Assembly (NCBI GenBank): GCA_964577295.1
Contig: CAZNYN010000003.1
Coordinates: 41,080-105,079 of the forward strand
DNA length: 64,000 nt
Reading direction: 5' to 3'
Source of the DNA: CAZNYN01 sp964577295
Lineage (GTDB): Bacteria; Synergistota; Synergistia; Synergistales; Synergistaceae
In this document: in pieces, positions 1 through 8,651 of the stretch
How positions within the stretch are numbered: the stretch's first letter is position 1
Layout of the letters: the number at the start of each line of letters is the position of its first letter
Position numbers and translations under genes: made by a program
The notes under the pieces: model-generated
The model's input: only the letters and a program-made list of their open reading frames with translations
Databases searched by the model: none
What the model was told of the DNA's origin: nothing

Positions 1-437
1 TTTGCAATATTGGAGTGGTTTTCTTCGACAAGGCATACTGATTTGTGTTCGGGGGTAAATACCGATGCCAATACGTAGACTCCGCTTCTGTCGGGGTCGC
101 AGTATATTGTGACTCTTTCGTCCTTTACCCAGTGCTCCGCTCTTTCCACATCGGCTTTTGTGCTGTTTTTCAACACTTCGAGCCCAAGGGAGGCTTTTCC
201 GCATATTGCGCCGAGTGCGGCTGCGATTGCGTTTCCGCGCGCCCCGTTTGTTCCTGGAATGCCCACAGCCATACCGTTTTTGTATATGCTGGAGCTGACC
301 GTTACTCTTACGGAAGCTACATCCTCCCTGTCGCTGAGTTCATCGCAGGCACGGGCGACAGCAAGTGCGACTGCCCCCGGCTCTGTGCAGCCTAAGGCCG
401 GTTTTACCTCTTTGCGTAAAAAATCTTTTAACTTCAT
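1..437 (-). CDS. cyuA: L-cysteine desulfidase-like (UPF0597/CyuA) protein, partial
   Basis: Reading leftward from an ATG at 437, with an AGGGG ribosome site about 9 nt upstream, the frame stays open to the window edge. About 145 N-terminal codons are visible and the C-terminus is missing. Near residue 17 it reads ALGCTEPGAVALAVA, the hallmark of the UPF0597 (YhaM/CyuA) family. The Cys in that motif is one of the [4Fe-4S] ligands. Characterised members split L-cysteine into pyruvate, ammonia and sulfide. Iron-sulfur serine dehydratase alpha chains are distant relatives, so the substrate is inferred. The rightward ORFs over the same stretch show no family features and are shadows. Confidence 0.8.
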   Translation of the reverse strand, partial: MKLKDFLRKEVKPALGCTEPGAVALAVARACDELSDREDVASVRVTVSSSIYKNGMAVGIPGTNGARGNAIAAALGAICGKASLGLEVLKNSTKADVERAEHWVKDERVTIYCDPDRSGVYVLASVFTPEHKSVCLVEENHSNIA

Positions 438-570
438 ATAACAACACCCCTGTCAGACGAATGACATGCAAATTCTCATAAACTCTTTATGAATAATATC
501 ACAACAGGGTGCAGCACATAAAGTTGTAATTACATAATTGTTTTTAACAGTGAAAAAATTTTTGCAGAAA

Positions 571-606
571 CACAAAAAAGCGGAGCTTTGCTCCGCTTTT
601 TTGTGT
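571..606 (-). terminator. Intrinsic terminator of the nitronate monooxygenase-like gene
   Basis: A perfect stem GCGGAGC / GCTCCGC with a 3-nt loop is flanked by an A-run on one side and a T-run on the other. It therefore works in both directions. It lies 40 bp past the stop of the leftward gene ending at 646. Confidence 0.85.
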
Positions 607-645
607 TAGTTTTTACGGATAGAGATATATCCGCTTTAAAGTTTT

Positions 646-1755
646 TTAAGCTTTAGCTGGTTCAGCCGACATCAGCTCAAGACATCCGTCCATGAGCTCG
701 TTTATAAGGTCTTTTACTTTGACTATAGACTTTACTCTGCCAACGTTAGTTCCGCAGAAGAAGAGTCCGTTTTCCCAGTCTCCCTTATAAGCGCTTATGA
801 GAGCGTTTGCAATGCAGAAAGTTTCCTGCTGCATTTTGCAGATACAGTGCGAAAGACATCCTGCCGTGCATGAAACTTTTTCGAGCATACCGGAGAGATA
901 GCGCTCGACAAAAGGATTTCTTATCGCTCTGCCCGGCAGTCCGCACGGACTTTTTATGATAACGACATCAGACTCTTCCGCATCGACATAGGCCTGCTTG
1001 AATCGGTCGGAGGAATCCCCCTCCTCGGTGGCGGCAAATCTCGTGCCCATTTGGACACCTCTTGCGCCCATGGCGAAAGCGTCCATTATGTCGGAGCTGT
1101 CCCATATTCCTCCCGCGGATATCACCGGGATATCAAGTTCGTTTTCTTTAAGATAAGCTGCCAACGCGGGAACAACCTCAGAGAGAGCCAGAGATGCGTC
1201 CATTGCCTGCTCCGCGTCGCGCGCGCCGAGATGCCCGCCCGCGCTGTTCGGAGTCTCCACGACAAAAGCGTCGGGGAGTCTGTTGTAGCGTTTTTTCCAC
1301 TTTCCTATTATGAGGTTCGCTGCTTTTACGCTGCTCACAATTGGAACAAGCGCGGTATCGGGATAGCCTTCTGTCAGTTCGGGCAGATGCAGAGGCAGTC
1401 CAGCCCCCGATATTATTATGTCTGCTCCGCCTTCGCATGAGGAACGAACCAGCGAATCGTAGTCGCTCAGGGCACACATGCAGTTGACAGCTATGATTCC
1501 GTTGTCGGAGGCTTCCTTGGCTTCTTTTATAGCTTTTTTCAGCATTACTATATTCTGTGTGAAAAGTTTTCTGTAGTCATAGTCTTCACCGGCAACAGCA
1601 AGTCCTACAGACGCTATTGTGCCTATACCCCCTGCCGCAGCTACTGCGCCCGCTAGTTTGGGACCGGATATCATTATGCCCATCCCGCCTTGAATTATCG
1701 GGCAGCGTGCCTCGTGTTTTCCGATACGCAGTGACGGTACTTTGTTCTCATACAT
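646..1755 (-). CDS. Nitronate monooxygenase / 2-nitropropane dioxygenase family FMN protein
   Basis: A TIM-barrel flavoprotein of about 369 residues in the NMO/FabK-like superfamily, which oxidises nitronates or acts as an enoyl reductase. Visible marks are IIQGGMGI near the N-terminus, AGGHLGA (position of the catalytic His in NMOs) and the FMN phosphate-binding segment GVQMGTRF. The second ATG (1755) is chosen because GAGG lies 8 nt before it; the ATG at 1761 is only 2 nt from that site. Odd: near the C-terminus there is a C-x3-C-x3-C-x-C cluster (CTAGCLSHCIC) and another Cys soon after, which could bind metal. Substrate unknown. It has its own promoter and terminator. Confidence 0.85.
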   Translation of the reverse strand: MYENKVPSLRIGKHEARCPIIQGGMGIMISGPKLAGAVAAAGGIGTIASVGLAVAGEDYDYRKLFTQNIVMLKKAIKEAKEASDNGIIAVNCMCALSDYDSLVRSSCEGGADIIISGAGLPLHLPELTEGYPDTALVPIVSSVKAANLIIGKWKKRYNRLPDAFVVETPNSAGGHLGARDAEQAMDASLALSEVVPALAAYLKENELDIPVISAGGIWDSSDIMDAFAMGARGVQMGTRFAATEEGDSSDRFKQAYVDAEESDVVIIKSPCGLPGRAIRNPFVERYLSGMLEKVSCTAGCLSHCICKMQQETFCIANALISAYKGDWENGLFFCGTNVGRVKSIVKVKDLINELMDGCLELMSAEPAKA

Positions 1756-1821
1756 TGACATAACCTCAAATCTATCTGCCCGCTTTTTTAATTGCAGGGA
1801 GAATTTTGGAATAGTGGATAT

Positions 1822-1850
1822 ATTATTCCATTTTTATGTTTTTAGCAACA
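1822..1850 (-). promoter_or_regulatory. Promoter of the nitronate monooxygenase-like gene
   Basis: Read leftward: TTGCTA, 17-bp spacer, TAATAT. It lies about 65 bp upstream of the start codon at 1755. Pattern match only. Confidence 0.5.
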
Positions 1851-1970
1851 GTATTTTTACAGCGATTCAGCCCAGACATTTATCATCATTAAATTTTGCA
1901 GCGCAAAAAGCTAACTTTTCTAAAGTTTTTTAAGATTACAAAGGTGAAATATTTTTTACACTCAGACGCA

Positions 1971-2001
1971 AGAAAGCCCCGCCCATGCGGACGGGGCTTT
2001 C
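1971..2001 (-). terminator. Intrinsic terminator of the 145-residue hypothetical gene
   Basis: Stem AGAAAGCCCCG / CGGGGCTTTCT around a 9-nt loop, about 20 bp past the stop codon at 2022. Confidence 0.75.
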
Positions 2002-2021
2002 TTTAAATATGTTTGTTTATG

Positions 2022-2459
2022 CTATATTATCAGCTTGGAACCGCCTTTTGCGGCAGCGGCGTCGAGCTGGTTCAGTACGTTTGCTCCCGCGACTTCTATC
2101 TTGGGTTTTTTGGCCGCTTCTTCGCGGGCGTACTCCTGGAGCTTTTTCTCGTAGTCCTCCATGGATTTCTTTATTCCTTCGACATCGCCCTTTATCCACT
2201 GAAGAATACCGTCAGTGATGGTCTGGTACATTTCATCTTTGGGAGCGGAGGGAATTACTCCAAGCTCAAGAAGCATGCGGTACTCTTCTTTTACTGACTC
2301 AAGGATGTCTTCTTCCGTGAGAATGCCCTTCTTATAGAGAACTCTGTAGACTATGTTAGACTTAGTCTTGCTGTTTTCATCATTTGCCGAAAGCGACTCC
2401 ACACGGGAAAGAAGCATAGTTATAATTTCTTCGAGACTTACCTGCATCGGTGATACCAT
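2022..2459 (-). CDS. Hypothetical cytoplasmic protein, 145 residues
   Basis: I do not recognise this family. The start at 2459 is well supported by GGGAGG 9 nt upstream. The protein has no signal peptide or membrane segment. It is predicted mostly helical and charged, with a Lys/Glu-rich stretch around residues 100-120 (EKKLQEYAREEAAKKP) that could form a coiled coil. It stands alone between two intergenic regions, has its own terminator, and is divergent from the first YitT gene. Codon use matches its neighbours, so it is probably a real gene. Confidence 0.75.
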   Translation of the reverse strand: MVSPMQVSLEEIITMLLSRVESLSANDENSKTKSNIVYRVLYKKGILTEEDILESVKEEYRMLLELGVIPSAPKDEMYQTITDGILQWIKGDVEGIKKSMEDYEKKLQEYAREEAAKKPKIEVAGANVLNQLDAAAAKGGSKLII

Positions 2460-2627
2460 TTATCTATTCCTCCCTGTTTTTAATTTCCGGAAGATATTTT
2501 AGCACATAGCCGCCCTTATAAGTCAGGGGATTTTATACTGATTTGCCTTTTACTCAAAAATACCTATTGTTTTTATTAACCCTTGGTACTAAAGTATCTG
2601 AACTTTTGACAATGGAGGAATAATTTT

Positions 2628-3521
2628 ATGGATACGAAACATCATTTAAAATTTTATATGAAGAAACTATATATCGGAGCACTCAGTGAATTCCCGACTC
2701 TTATTATGTCCAGCGCAGGTGTTCTGATATATGTTCTGGGCGTTTTGGGCTTCACTCTCCCCTACCGCTTCCCGGATGCGGGGCTGATGGGTATAGCCAT
2801 ACTCCTCAAATATACTATGGGCTTCTCACCGTCAGTGGTCACTCTTGTCGCAAACGTGGGTCTGCTGCTGTGGGGAGGAAGGCAGCTCTCAAAACGTTTT
2901 GTGATATGGACTGTATATAATGTATTTCTTATGTCTTTCCTGCTTGAATTTTTAAAGGATATACAGATGCCTCACATAAGCGACATGTTTCTCGTAGCTG
3001 TGGCAGGAGGACTTATTAAGGGAATAGGACTTGGGCTTATCTTCCGCACAGGAGCAAGTTCGGGAGGCCTTGACGTCATCATAGCCGTAATGAGAAGACG
3101 CTTCGGCATAGAGGTAGGCAGATACAGCTTTTACTGCAACATGGTGATACTCGCCTCATCAATAACCACAGTCGGAATAGAAAAAGTCCTCTTCGGAATA
3201 GTGGCAAGCTACACAGTAGGTCATACAATGGACAATGTAATCTCCTCTTTCGACAGGAGAAAGCTGATATTTGTAATAGGCAGCGACACAGAGGGAATAA
3301 CCCACTACATATTTGAAAATCTTAACAGAGGAGCGACCATTCTCGACAGCAGAGGCGGATACTCAAGGCACGAGACATCAACAATAATGTGCCTTTTAAC
3401 ACCGCGTCAAACTATGGAGCTTAAACTGCACATAGCAAAATTTCATCCGCGCTCTTTTATGGTAATTACTGATGCTTCCGAGGTTCTTGGCAAGGGCTTT
3501 AAGAAATGGAAGAACGCCTAA
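2628..3521 (+). CDS. YitT family membrane protein (tandem copy 1)
   Basis: An integral membrane protein of 297 residues with the YitT layout. About five hydrophobic segments (residues 20-205) are followed by a cytosolic DUF2179 domain (about 215-297) with the RGGYS and TPRQ motifs. Family function is not settled; transport or signalling roles have been suggested. GGAGG lies 9 nt before the ATG. Two close paralogues follow in the same orientation, each 297 codons long and each with its own leader and terminator, so this is an array of separate units and not one operon. A fourth, shorter paralogue is at 34381. Confidence 0.9.
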   Translation: MDTKHHLKFYMKKLYIGALSEFPTLIMSSAGVLIYVLGVLGFTLPYRFPDAGLMGIAILLKYTMGFSPSVVTLVANVGLLLWGGRQLSKRFVIWTVYNVFLMSFLLEFLKDIQMPHISDMFLVAVAGGLIKGIGLGLIFRTGASSGGLDVIIAVMRRRFGIEVGRYSFYCNMVILASSITTVGIEKVLFGIVASYTVGHTMDNVISSFDRRKLIFVIGSDTEGITHYIFENLNRGATILDSRGGYSRHETSTIMCLLTPRQTMELKLHIAKFHPRSFMVITDASEVLGKGFKKWKNA

Positions 3522-3558
3522 AAATTTAAAATACCCTATATTTACACATGCACCGTCT

Positions 3559-3590
3559 GTGCCGCCTTAAAGGCGGCACTATTTATATTT
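3559..3590 (+). terminator. Intrinsic terminator after YitT copy 1
   Basis: Perfect 10-bp stem GTGCCGCCTT / AAGGCGGCAC with a 1-nt centre, then a T-rich tract. Confidence 0.8.
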
Positions 3591-3687
3591 TCTCATTTTT
3601 CTTTCATCGAAAATTTTGTAAAAAGTGATGTATAATCTCACGCAGATTTTCAGCCGAATAACATAAATCTATAATGAGGTGCTTGTT

Positions 3688-4581
3688 GTGACTAATGAGA
3701 GAAAATTTCGTCTGCTGCTCAAAAAATTGAAGTTTCTGATCATGAGCGAGTTCTCAACCTTTCTGTTAAATACCGCCGGTGTTTTTATATTCACCGTAGG
3801 TTTTGTGGGCTTTACCCTGCCGTACAACTTTCCCGATCTCGGCATCATAGGCATAGCCATCATACTCAAATACTCTTTCGGTATAGCGCCTTCCGTGACG
3901 AACCTCGTAGGCAACATAGGACTTCTGCTCTGGGGCGGCAGAGAACTTTCCAAACGCTTTGTCGCTTGGTCAATATACAACATTCTCCTTCTCTCATTCT
4001 TCCTAGAAGCTCTCAATGACGTTCCGTTCCCAGTTATAAATGACATGTTCCTCGTGGCAACAGCGGGAGGCATTATAAAGGGCATAGGAGTCGGAATGAT
4101 ATTCAAAACAGGCACTACCGCCGGAGGCCTCGACATTATAATTTCCGTCCTGAGAAAGAGACGCGGCATTGAAGTCGGAAAGTACAGCTTTTATCTGAAC
4201 GCCGGAATAATCATGGCATCTTACAGCTTTATAGGTCTTGAAAGAGTGCTTTTCGGGTTCATTGGCGCCTATGTTTTCGGTCAGACAATGGACAGTATGC
4301 TCTCATCCTTTGACAAAAGACGCCTTGTCTTCGTAGTCAGCGCAAGAACAAAAGAAGCCGTAGACTACATATCTGAGGAACTGCACAGAGGAAGCACGAT
4401 AATGCACGGTGAGGGCGGCTACACAGGCGAGGAGCGCGAGACAATAATGACGCTTCTGACACCGCGCCAGTGCATGGATTTAAAAAGATACCTGGCACAC
4501 ACTCAGCCCAAAGCTTTCATGGTGATAACAGAAGCATCGGAAGTGCTCGGCAAGGGCTTCAAACACTGGAAAAACATATAA
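3688..4581 (+). CDS. YitT family membrane protein (tandem copy 2)
   Basis: Second of three tandem YitT paralogues, with the same five-segment membrane part and a C-terminal DUF2179 domain (GEGGYTGEE, TPRQCMDL). I place the start at the GTG at 3688: GAGG (3676-3679) sits 8 nt upstream, the upstream GTG at 3679 overlaps that site, and this choice gives exactly 297 codons, the length of both neighbours. The N-terminal residues MTNERK then also match the MTTERK of copy 3. It ends in KHWKNI, shared with copy 3. Function unknown. Confidence 0.88.
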   Translation: MTNERKFRLLLKKLKFLIMSEFSTFLLNTAGVFIFTVGFVGFTLPYNFPDLGIIGIAIILKYSFGIAPSVTNLVGNIGLLLWGGRELSKRFVAWSIYNILLLSFFLEALNDVPFPVINDMFLVATAGGIIKGIGVGMIFKTGTTAGGLDIIISVLRKRRGIEVGKYSFYLNAGIIMASYSFIGLERVLFGFIGAYVFGQTMDSMLSSFDKRRLVFVVSARTKEAVDYISEELHRGSTIMHGEGGYTGEERETIMTLLTPRQCMDLKRYLAHTQPKAFMVITEASEVLGKGFKHWKNI

Positions 4582-4618
4582 CCCCGCAAGCCTGTCATCT
4601 GCAAAAATAATTCCACGA

Positions 4619-4652
4619 AATAGTGCCGCGGATATATGGGCACTATTTTTTG
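4619..4652 (+). terminator. Intrinsic terminator after YitT copy 2
   Basis: Stem AATAGTGCC / GGCACTATT around an 11-nt loop, followed by TTTTT. Confidence 0.8.
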
Positions 4653-4724
4653 TGCTTGCATAAAATCAATTTTAGATATATCTTTTATATCGTACACTGA
4701 CTTTTAAAACTTGGGGTGTTTTTC

Positions 4725-5618
4725 ATGACTACAGAACGTAAGACAAGATATTTCATGAAAAAGGCATATATTATGGGGCGTGCAGAGCTTTCGACCTTTA
4801 TAATGTCAACTGTTGGCTGCCTGCTCTTTGCCGTAGGAGTAGTATGTTTTACTCTGCCATATAAATTTCCCGACATAGGGGCTATCGGAATAGTTGTCCT
4901 TCTGAAATATGCCTTCGGCTTTTCTCCCTCTATAACCAACCTCGTCATAAATGCAGGTCTCATGTTATGGGGCTGCAGAGAACTGTCGAAACGCTTCGTA
5001 CTTTGGAGCATATACAATATTTTTATGCTTTCCTTCATGCTCAGCGCTCTCACCGCTTTTGACTTTCCGCACATAGGCGATATGTTCCTTGTGGCTGTGG
5101 CGGGCGGAATTTTAAAGGGTGTCGGGCTCGGCATGATATTCAGGACAGGAACTTCCTCCGGCGGGACAGACATCATTGTAGCGGTTCTGCGCAAACGTTT
5201 TGGTGTGGAAGTAGGACGATACGGCTTCTACCTCAATATCCTTATACTCATAGCATCGATGGGCATAGTCGGACTGGAAAAGGTTCTCTTCGGCTTTGTG
5301 GCATGCTTCATCATCGGCATAGCTACGGATAATGTGATATCCTCCTTTGACAAACGCAGACTTGTCTTCATCGTAGCAGAAAAAACTAATGACATTGTAG
5401 ACTACATTTCGGAAGAACTGCCGCGCGGATCAACCGTGCTCTACGGAGAGGGCGGATATACTCACGAGAAGAAAAATACTATTATGTGCCTGCTCTCCGC
5501 AAGGCAGGCCATGGACTTAAAGCGCTACCTGGCACTGCAGCATCCGCGAGCCTTTATGGTTATAACCGAAGCGTCCGAGGTTCTCGGAAACGGCTTCAAA
5601 CACTGGAAGAATATATAA
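4725..5618 (+). CDS. YitT family membrane protein (tandem copy 3)
   Basis: Third tandem YitT paralogue: membrane region, then a DUF2179 domain ending SEVLGNGFKHWKNI. The ATG at 4725 has GGGG 8 nt upstream and gives 297 codons. The GTG at 4716 overlaps the ribosome site and is unlikely. Compared with copies 1 and 2 the membrane part is more diverged than the C-terminal domain, by eye. No clear T-tailed terminator follows; only a short AT-rich palindrome (about 5632-5645) is visible before the methyltransferase. Confidence 0.88.
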   Translation: MTTERKTRYFMKKAYIMGRAELSTFIMSTVGCLLFAVGVVCFTLPYKFPDIGAIGIVVLLKYAFGFSPSITNLVINAGLMLWGCRELSKRFVLWSIYNIFMLSFMLSALTAFDFPHIGDMFLVAVAGGILKGVGLGMIFRTGTSSGGTDIIVAVLRKRFGVEVGRYGFYLNILILIASMGIVGLEKVLFGFVACFIIGIATDNVISSFDKRRLVFIVAEKTNDIVDYISEELPRGSTVLYGEGGYTHEKKNTIMCLLSARQAMDLKRYLALQHPRAFMVITEASEVLGNGFKHWKNI

Positions 5619-5703
5619 AATTCGCACCATTCATTATATATAATGTGCAAAGTTCCCAACTCTGCAATATAATATAGACACTAAGCAGACAGGAGGCTTT
5701 CTA

Positions 5704-6468
5704 ATGGCGAATCAGAACTGGAGCCCTGAAGATTACAGAACCAAAGCGTCTTTTGTACACGAACTGGGGATGCCTGTTATAGAACTTTTGGCACCGAAGG
5801 CAGGAGAGAAGATTCTTGACCTCGGCTGCGGGACGGGTACTCTTACAAAGGAACTGGCAAATAGGGGCTGTGAAGCGATAGGCATCGACGAAAGCCCCGA
5901 GATGGTCGCTGCGGCGCGTGAACTTGGAGTGGACGCGCGGGTGCATAATGCGGAGCATCTGCACATGGATGAAGCTTTTGACGCGGTAATGAGCAATGCC
6001 TCCCTCCATTGGATGGCTGACCAGTACGCCGTTGTACGCGGAGTGTGGCGAGTGCTAAAGCCGGGAGGCCGTTTTGCGGCAGAGTGCGGAGGAGAAGGCT
6101 GCATCAGGATCATCAGAGAGGGAATGAAGATTGCCCTTATCAAGCGCGGCCTTGACTACAAAGCGCGCAATCCATGGAAGTATCCGGAGCTGGGCGCTTA
6201 TTCAAAGATTCTCGAGAATCAGGGATTTAAAGTCAGCTACATAGCAAGAATAGACAGGCCGACCCCATTGCCGAACGGTCTGCGCAACTGGCTGGAAGTA
6301 TTTGCCAACAGCCACACGCAGGGTTTCACACAGGAAGAAAGAGACTCTTTCTTCACGGAAGTTGAAGATTACTGCCGTCCGATGCTGTACACAGAAGAAC
6401 ACGGCTGGTTTGCCGACTACGTGCGTCTGCGTTTCTTAGCCTATAAACCACAAAACATTGAAAAATAA
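5704..6468 (+). CDS. Class I SAM-dependent methyltransferase
   Basis: A 254-residue Rossmann-fold methyltransferase. Motif I is ILDLGCGTGTL (about residues 38-48). An acidic residue for the ribose (GIDES) follows, then AVMSNASLHWM and LKPGGRF. The overall pattern resembles trans-aconitate 2-methyltransferase and ubiE-like small-molecule methyltransferases, but the substrate cannot be told from sequence. AGGAGG precedes the ATG by 7 nt. It is a single gene with its own terminator and no obvious functional link to the YitT array. Confidence 0.85.
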   Translation: MANQNWSPEDYRTKASFVHELGMPVIELLAPKAGEKILDLGCGTGTLTKELANRGCEAIGIDESPEMVAAARELGVDARVHNAEHLHMDEAFDAVMSNASLHWMADQYAVVRGVWRVLKPGGRFAAECGGEGCIRIIREGMKIALIKRGLDYKARNPWKYPELGAYSKILENQGFKVSYIARIDRPTPLPNGLRNWLEVFANSHTQGFTQEERDSFFTEVEDYCRPMLYTEEHGWFADYVRLRFLAYKPQNIEK

Positions 6469-6479
6469 ATATGCTCACA

Positions 6480-6523
6480 AATATCGAAGCTTCGGCAAAA
6501 CGCAGGAGCTTCGATATTTTTTT
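6480..6523 (+). terminator. Intrinsic terminator after the methyltransferase
   Basis: 12-bp stem AATATCGAAGCT / AGCTTCGATATT followed by a run of seven T. Confidence 0.85.
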
Positions 6524-6599
6524 ATCTTATTAAGAGATGTTTACCATGTAAATCTTTCCTTAATATATCAGAATTTTAGAATTTGATAGAAAACGCCCA

Positions 6600-6628
6600 T
6601 TGAGTGAAAGCTGTCACAATGGTATTCT
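6600..6628 (+). promoter_or_regulatory. Promoter of the HydS sensor operon
   Basis: TTGAGT, 17-bp spacer, TATTCT, with an extended -10 TGG immediately before it. It lies about 33 bp upstream of the start codon at 6661. Confidence 0.55.
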
Positions 6629-6660
6629 ATACATAAGTTTGACGGCAGGAGGTATTGTGT

Positions 6661-6912
6661 ATGACAGACATCATAATTTGCGTCGGAAGTTCATGCCACA
6701 TCAAAGGAGCTAAACTTGTCGTAAAAAGATTAGACGAGCTTATCAAAGAAAAAAAACTGGAAGCCGAAATAAAAATAAGCGGATCTTTCTGTATGGGAGA
6801 GTGCATTAACGAAGGCGTCTCGGTTAAAGTAAACGGAAAAATATTTTTTGTAAAACCCGGAGAAGAAGATATTTTTTTTAACGAACACATACTCTCGGAG
6901 GCATCAGAATGA
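6661..6912 (+). CDS. Small [2Fe-2S] thioredoxin-like ferredoxin
   Basis: An 83-residue protein of the NuoE/HydA-type [2Fe-2S] fold. The four ligands are visible as C-x4-C (CVGSSC) near the N-terminus and C-x3-C (CMGEC) mid-protein. The start is the ATG at 6661, 8 nt after AGGAGG; the upstream GTG at 6655 falls inside the spacer. Its stop overlaps the next start by ATGA, so it is translationally coupled to the HydS-type hydrogenase. It probably passes electrons to or from that protein. Confidence 0.85.
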   Translation: MTDIIICVGSSCHIKGAKLVVKRLDELIKEKKLEAEIKISGSFCMGECINEGVSVKVNGKIFFVKPGEEDIFFNEHILSEASE

Positions 6913-8651
6913 AATACATCAACGTTGCTAAGGCTAACTGCAAAAACTGCTACAAATGCTTAAAGGTCTGCCCTGTAAAATCCATTAAATACAGCGATAA
7001 TCATGTAACAGTTCTTGAAAACGCTTGCATTCTTTGCGGGCGCTGCATACGCAATTGTCCTCAAAAAGCAAAATCTTTGGTTAATGACATAACCTATATA
7101 AAATCACTCCTCTCGGACAAACCGTGCAAGGTTGTTGCCGCTCTTGCGCCGTCATATATAGCGTCCTTCGGCAAGGAAAACAGGTTTAAAATCGTCACGG
7201 CTCTCAAAAAACTGGGCTTTGACGGAGTTGAGGAGACATCAGCGGGAGCCCACGCCGTCACGCACGAATATGCTCGTATATTAAAAGAAGGAAAAGCTGA
7301 CAATTTAATAACGACATGCTGCCCTTCTACAATTTTCCTCGTACAGAAATATTTCCCCGAGCTTGTAAAATTTTTAGCTCCTGTGATATCGCCCATGGAA
7401 GCTCATGGGCAGATGGTGAAGAAAAAATGGGGCGATGACGTTTCCGTAATATTCATAGGCCCCTGCATATCAAAGATAGAAGAAGCAAAACAGGCTGAGC
7501 GCAAGTACATAAACGGAGTTGTAACTTTCAAGCAGCTCACCGAATGGTTTAATGACAAAAATATTGTTATGACCGAGCTCGAAGATGGAGAATTCGGCAA
7601 TGACGAGACGACATCGGCAATATATCCGATATTCGAGGGTATCCTAAAAGATGTAAGACACCACTTGGGCAAGGATTCCGATGTGGAGAATAAGTACACT
7701 TTTATGAGCATACAAGGAGCCAAGGACTTAATAGAATTCCTGCAGGAGATGAAAGCAGGAAAAATACACGGCTGCTTCGTCGAGACAAGCACCTGCTACG
7801 GAAGCTGCATCAACGGCCCTGAAAAACCCGACTCGGATTATCACCCGATAAGCCTGAGCCTAGACCTTCAAAGATACGTATCATCCAGATGCAGAGTCGA
7901 AGAACCGGACATATCCGGCCTTGACCTGACATGGGACATAAAGCCCGCGCCTCTTATGGAAAACATTCCCGATGAAAAAACTATCAGAAGCATCTTGGCT
8001 CAGATAGGAAAGCCTACGCCTGAGCAGGAGCTGAACTGCGGAAGCTGCGGCTACAGGACATGCAGAGAAAAGGCGATAGCCGTCTATCAGAAAAAAGCCG
8101 AGTTGTATATGTGCCTGCCTTATATGAACCAGATTTCCGAGACTTTAGCCAATGTCACTCTGTCGGTCAGCCCAGACTACATCATAGCTGTTGATGCGGA
8201 GCTGAAGATACGCGAGTGTAACTTGGCGGCGCAGAAGCTCTTCGACCTTCCGAGAAACGAAATTGTGGGCAGGAGAATCGATGACTTCCTCGACCCGATA
8301 GATTTCGCACTTGCAGTCGGAGATCAGTCAAATGTGCCGCAGCATAAAGTTGAGTACGCAAAGCGTGGAATTATAGTCAACCAGACAATTATATATATTA
8401 AGGAACAGGAAATCGCTGTCGCATTCCTTCAGGACATAACTCATGCCGAACACGAGACCGACCATCTGAACAAAATGAAGCTTGAGACGATGGAAATGGC
8501 TCAGAATGTCATAGACAAACAGATGACAGTTGCTCAGGAGATAGCCAGCCTTCTCGGCGAAACTACGGCAGAGACAAAGGTTACACTAACAAAGTTAAAA
8601 GAGCTTATTATCTATGAGGGAAAAGAGTCAGATGAAAAATCTATGCGTTGA
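6909..8651 (+). CDS. HydS-type [FeFe] hydrogenase-PAS sensor protein
   Basis: A 580-residue multidomain protein. Residues 11-55 hold two [4Fe-4S] ferredoxin motifs (CKNCYKCLKVCP, CILCGRCIRNCP). About 60-360 is the [FeFe] hydrogenase large-subunit domain with altered H-cluster motifs: L1 TTCCPS, L2 GPCISKIEE, L3 CYGSCINGP. All cluster cysteines are kept, but the L2 Met and the usual L3 ExMxC context of catalytic enzymes are gone. About 380-420 is another Cys cluster (CGSCGYRTC ... C), and 430-525 is a PAS domain. This is the architecture of group C sensory hydrogenases (HydS), thought to report H2 or redox state. It overlaps the phosphatase downstream, its likely output partner. Confidence 0.88.
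   Translation: MKYINVAKANCKNCYKCLKVCPVKSIKYSDNHVTVLENACILCGRCIRNCPQKAKSLVNDITYIKSLLSDKPCKVVAALAPSYIASFGKENRFKIVTALKKLGFDGVEETSAGAHAVTHEYARILKEGKADNLITTCCPSTIFLVQKYFPELVKFLAPVISPMEAHGQMVKKKWGDDVSVIFIGPCISKIEEAKQAERKYINGVVTFKQLTEWFNDKNIVMTELEDGEFGNDETTSAIYPIFEGILKDVRHHLGKDSDVENKYTFMSIQGAKDLIEFLQEMKAGKIHGCFVETSTCYGSCINGPEKPDSDYHPISLSLDLQRYVSSRCRVEEPDISGLDLTWDIKPAPLMENIPDEKTIRSILAQIGKPTPEQELNCGSCGYRTCREKAIAVYQKKAELYMCLPYMNQISETLANVTLSVSPDYIIAVDAELKIRECNLAAQKLFDLPRNEIVGRRIDDFLDPIDFALAVGDQSNVPQHKVEYAKRGIIVNQTIIYIKEQEIAVAFLQDITHAEHETDHLNKMKLETMEMAQNVIDKQMTVAQEIASLLGETTAETKVTLTKLKELIIYEGKESDEKSMR

Noticed and set aside
45..441. Two rightward ORFs of 116 and 110 codons at the left edge
   Set aside because: They lie antisense to the clearly recognisable CyuA-family reading frame, have no ribosome sites, and their sequences show no family motifs.
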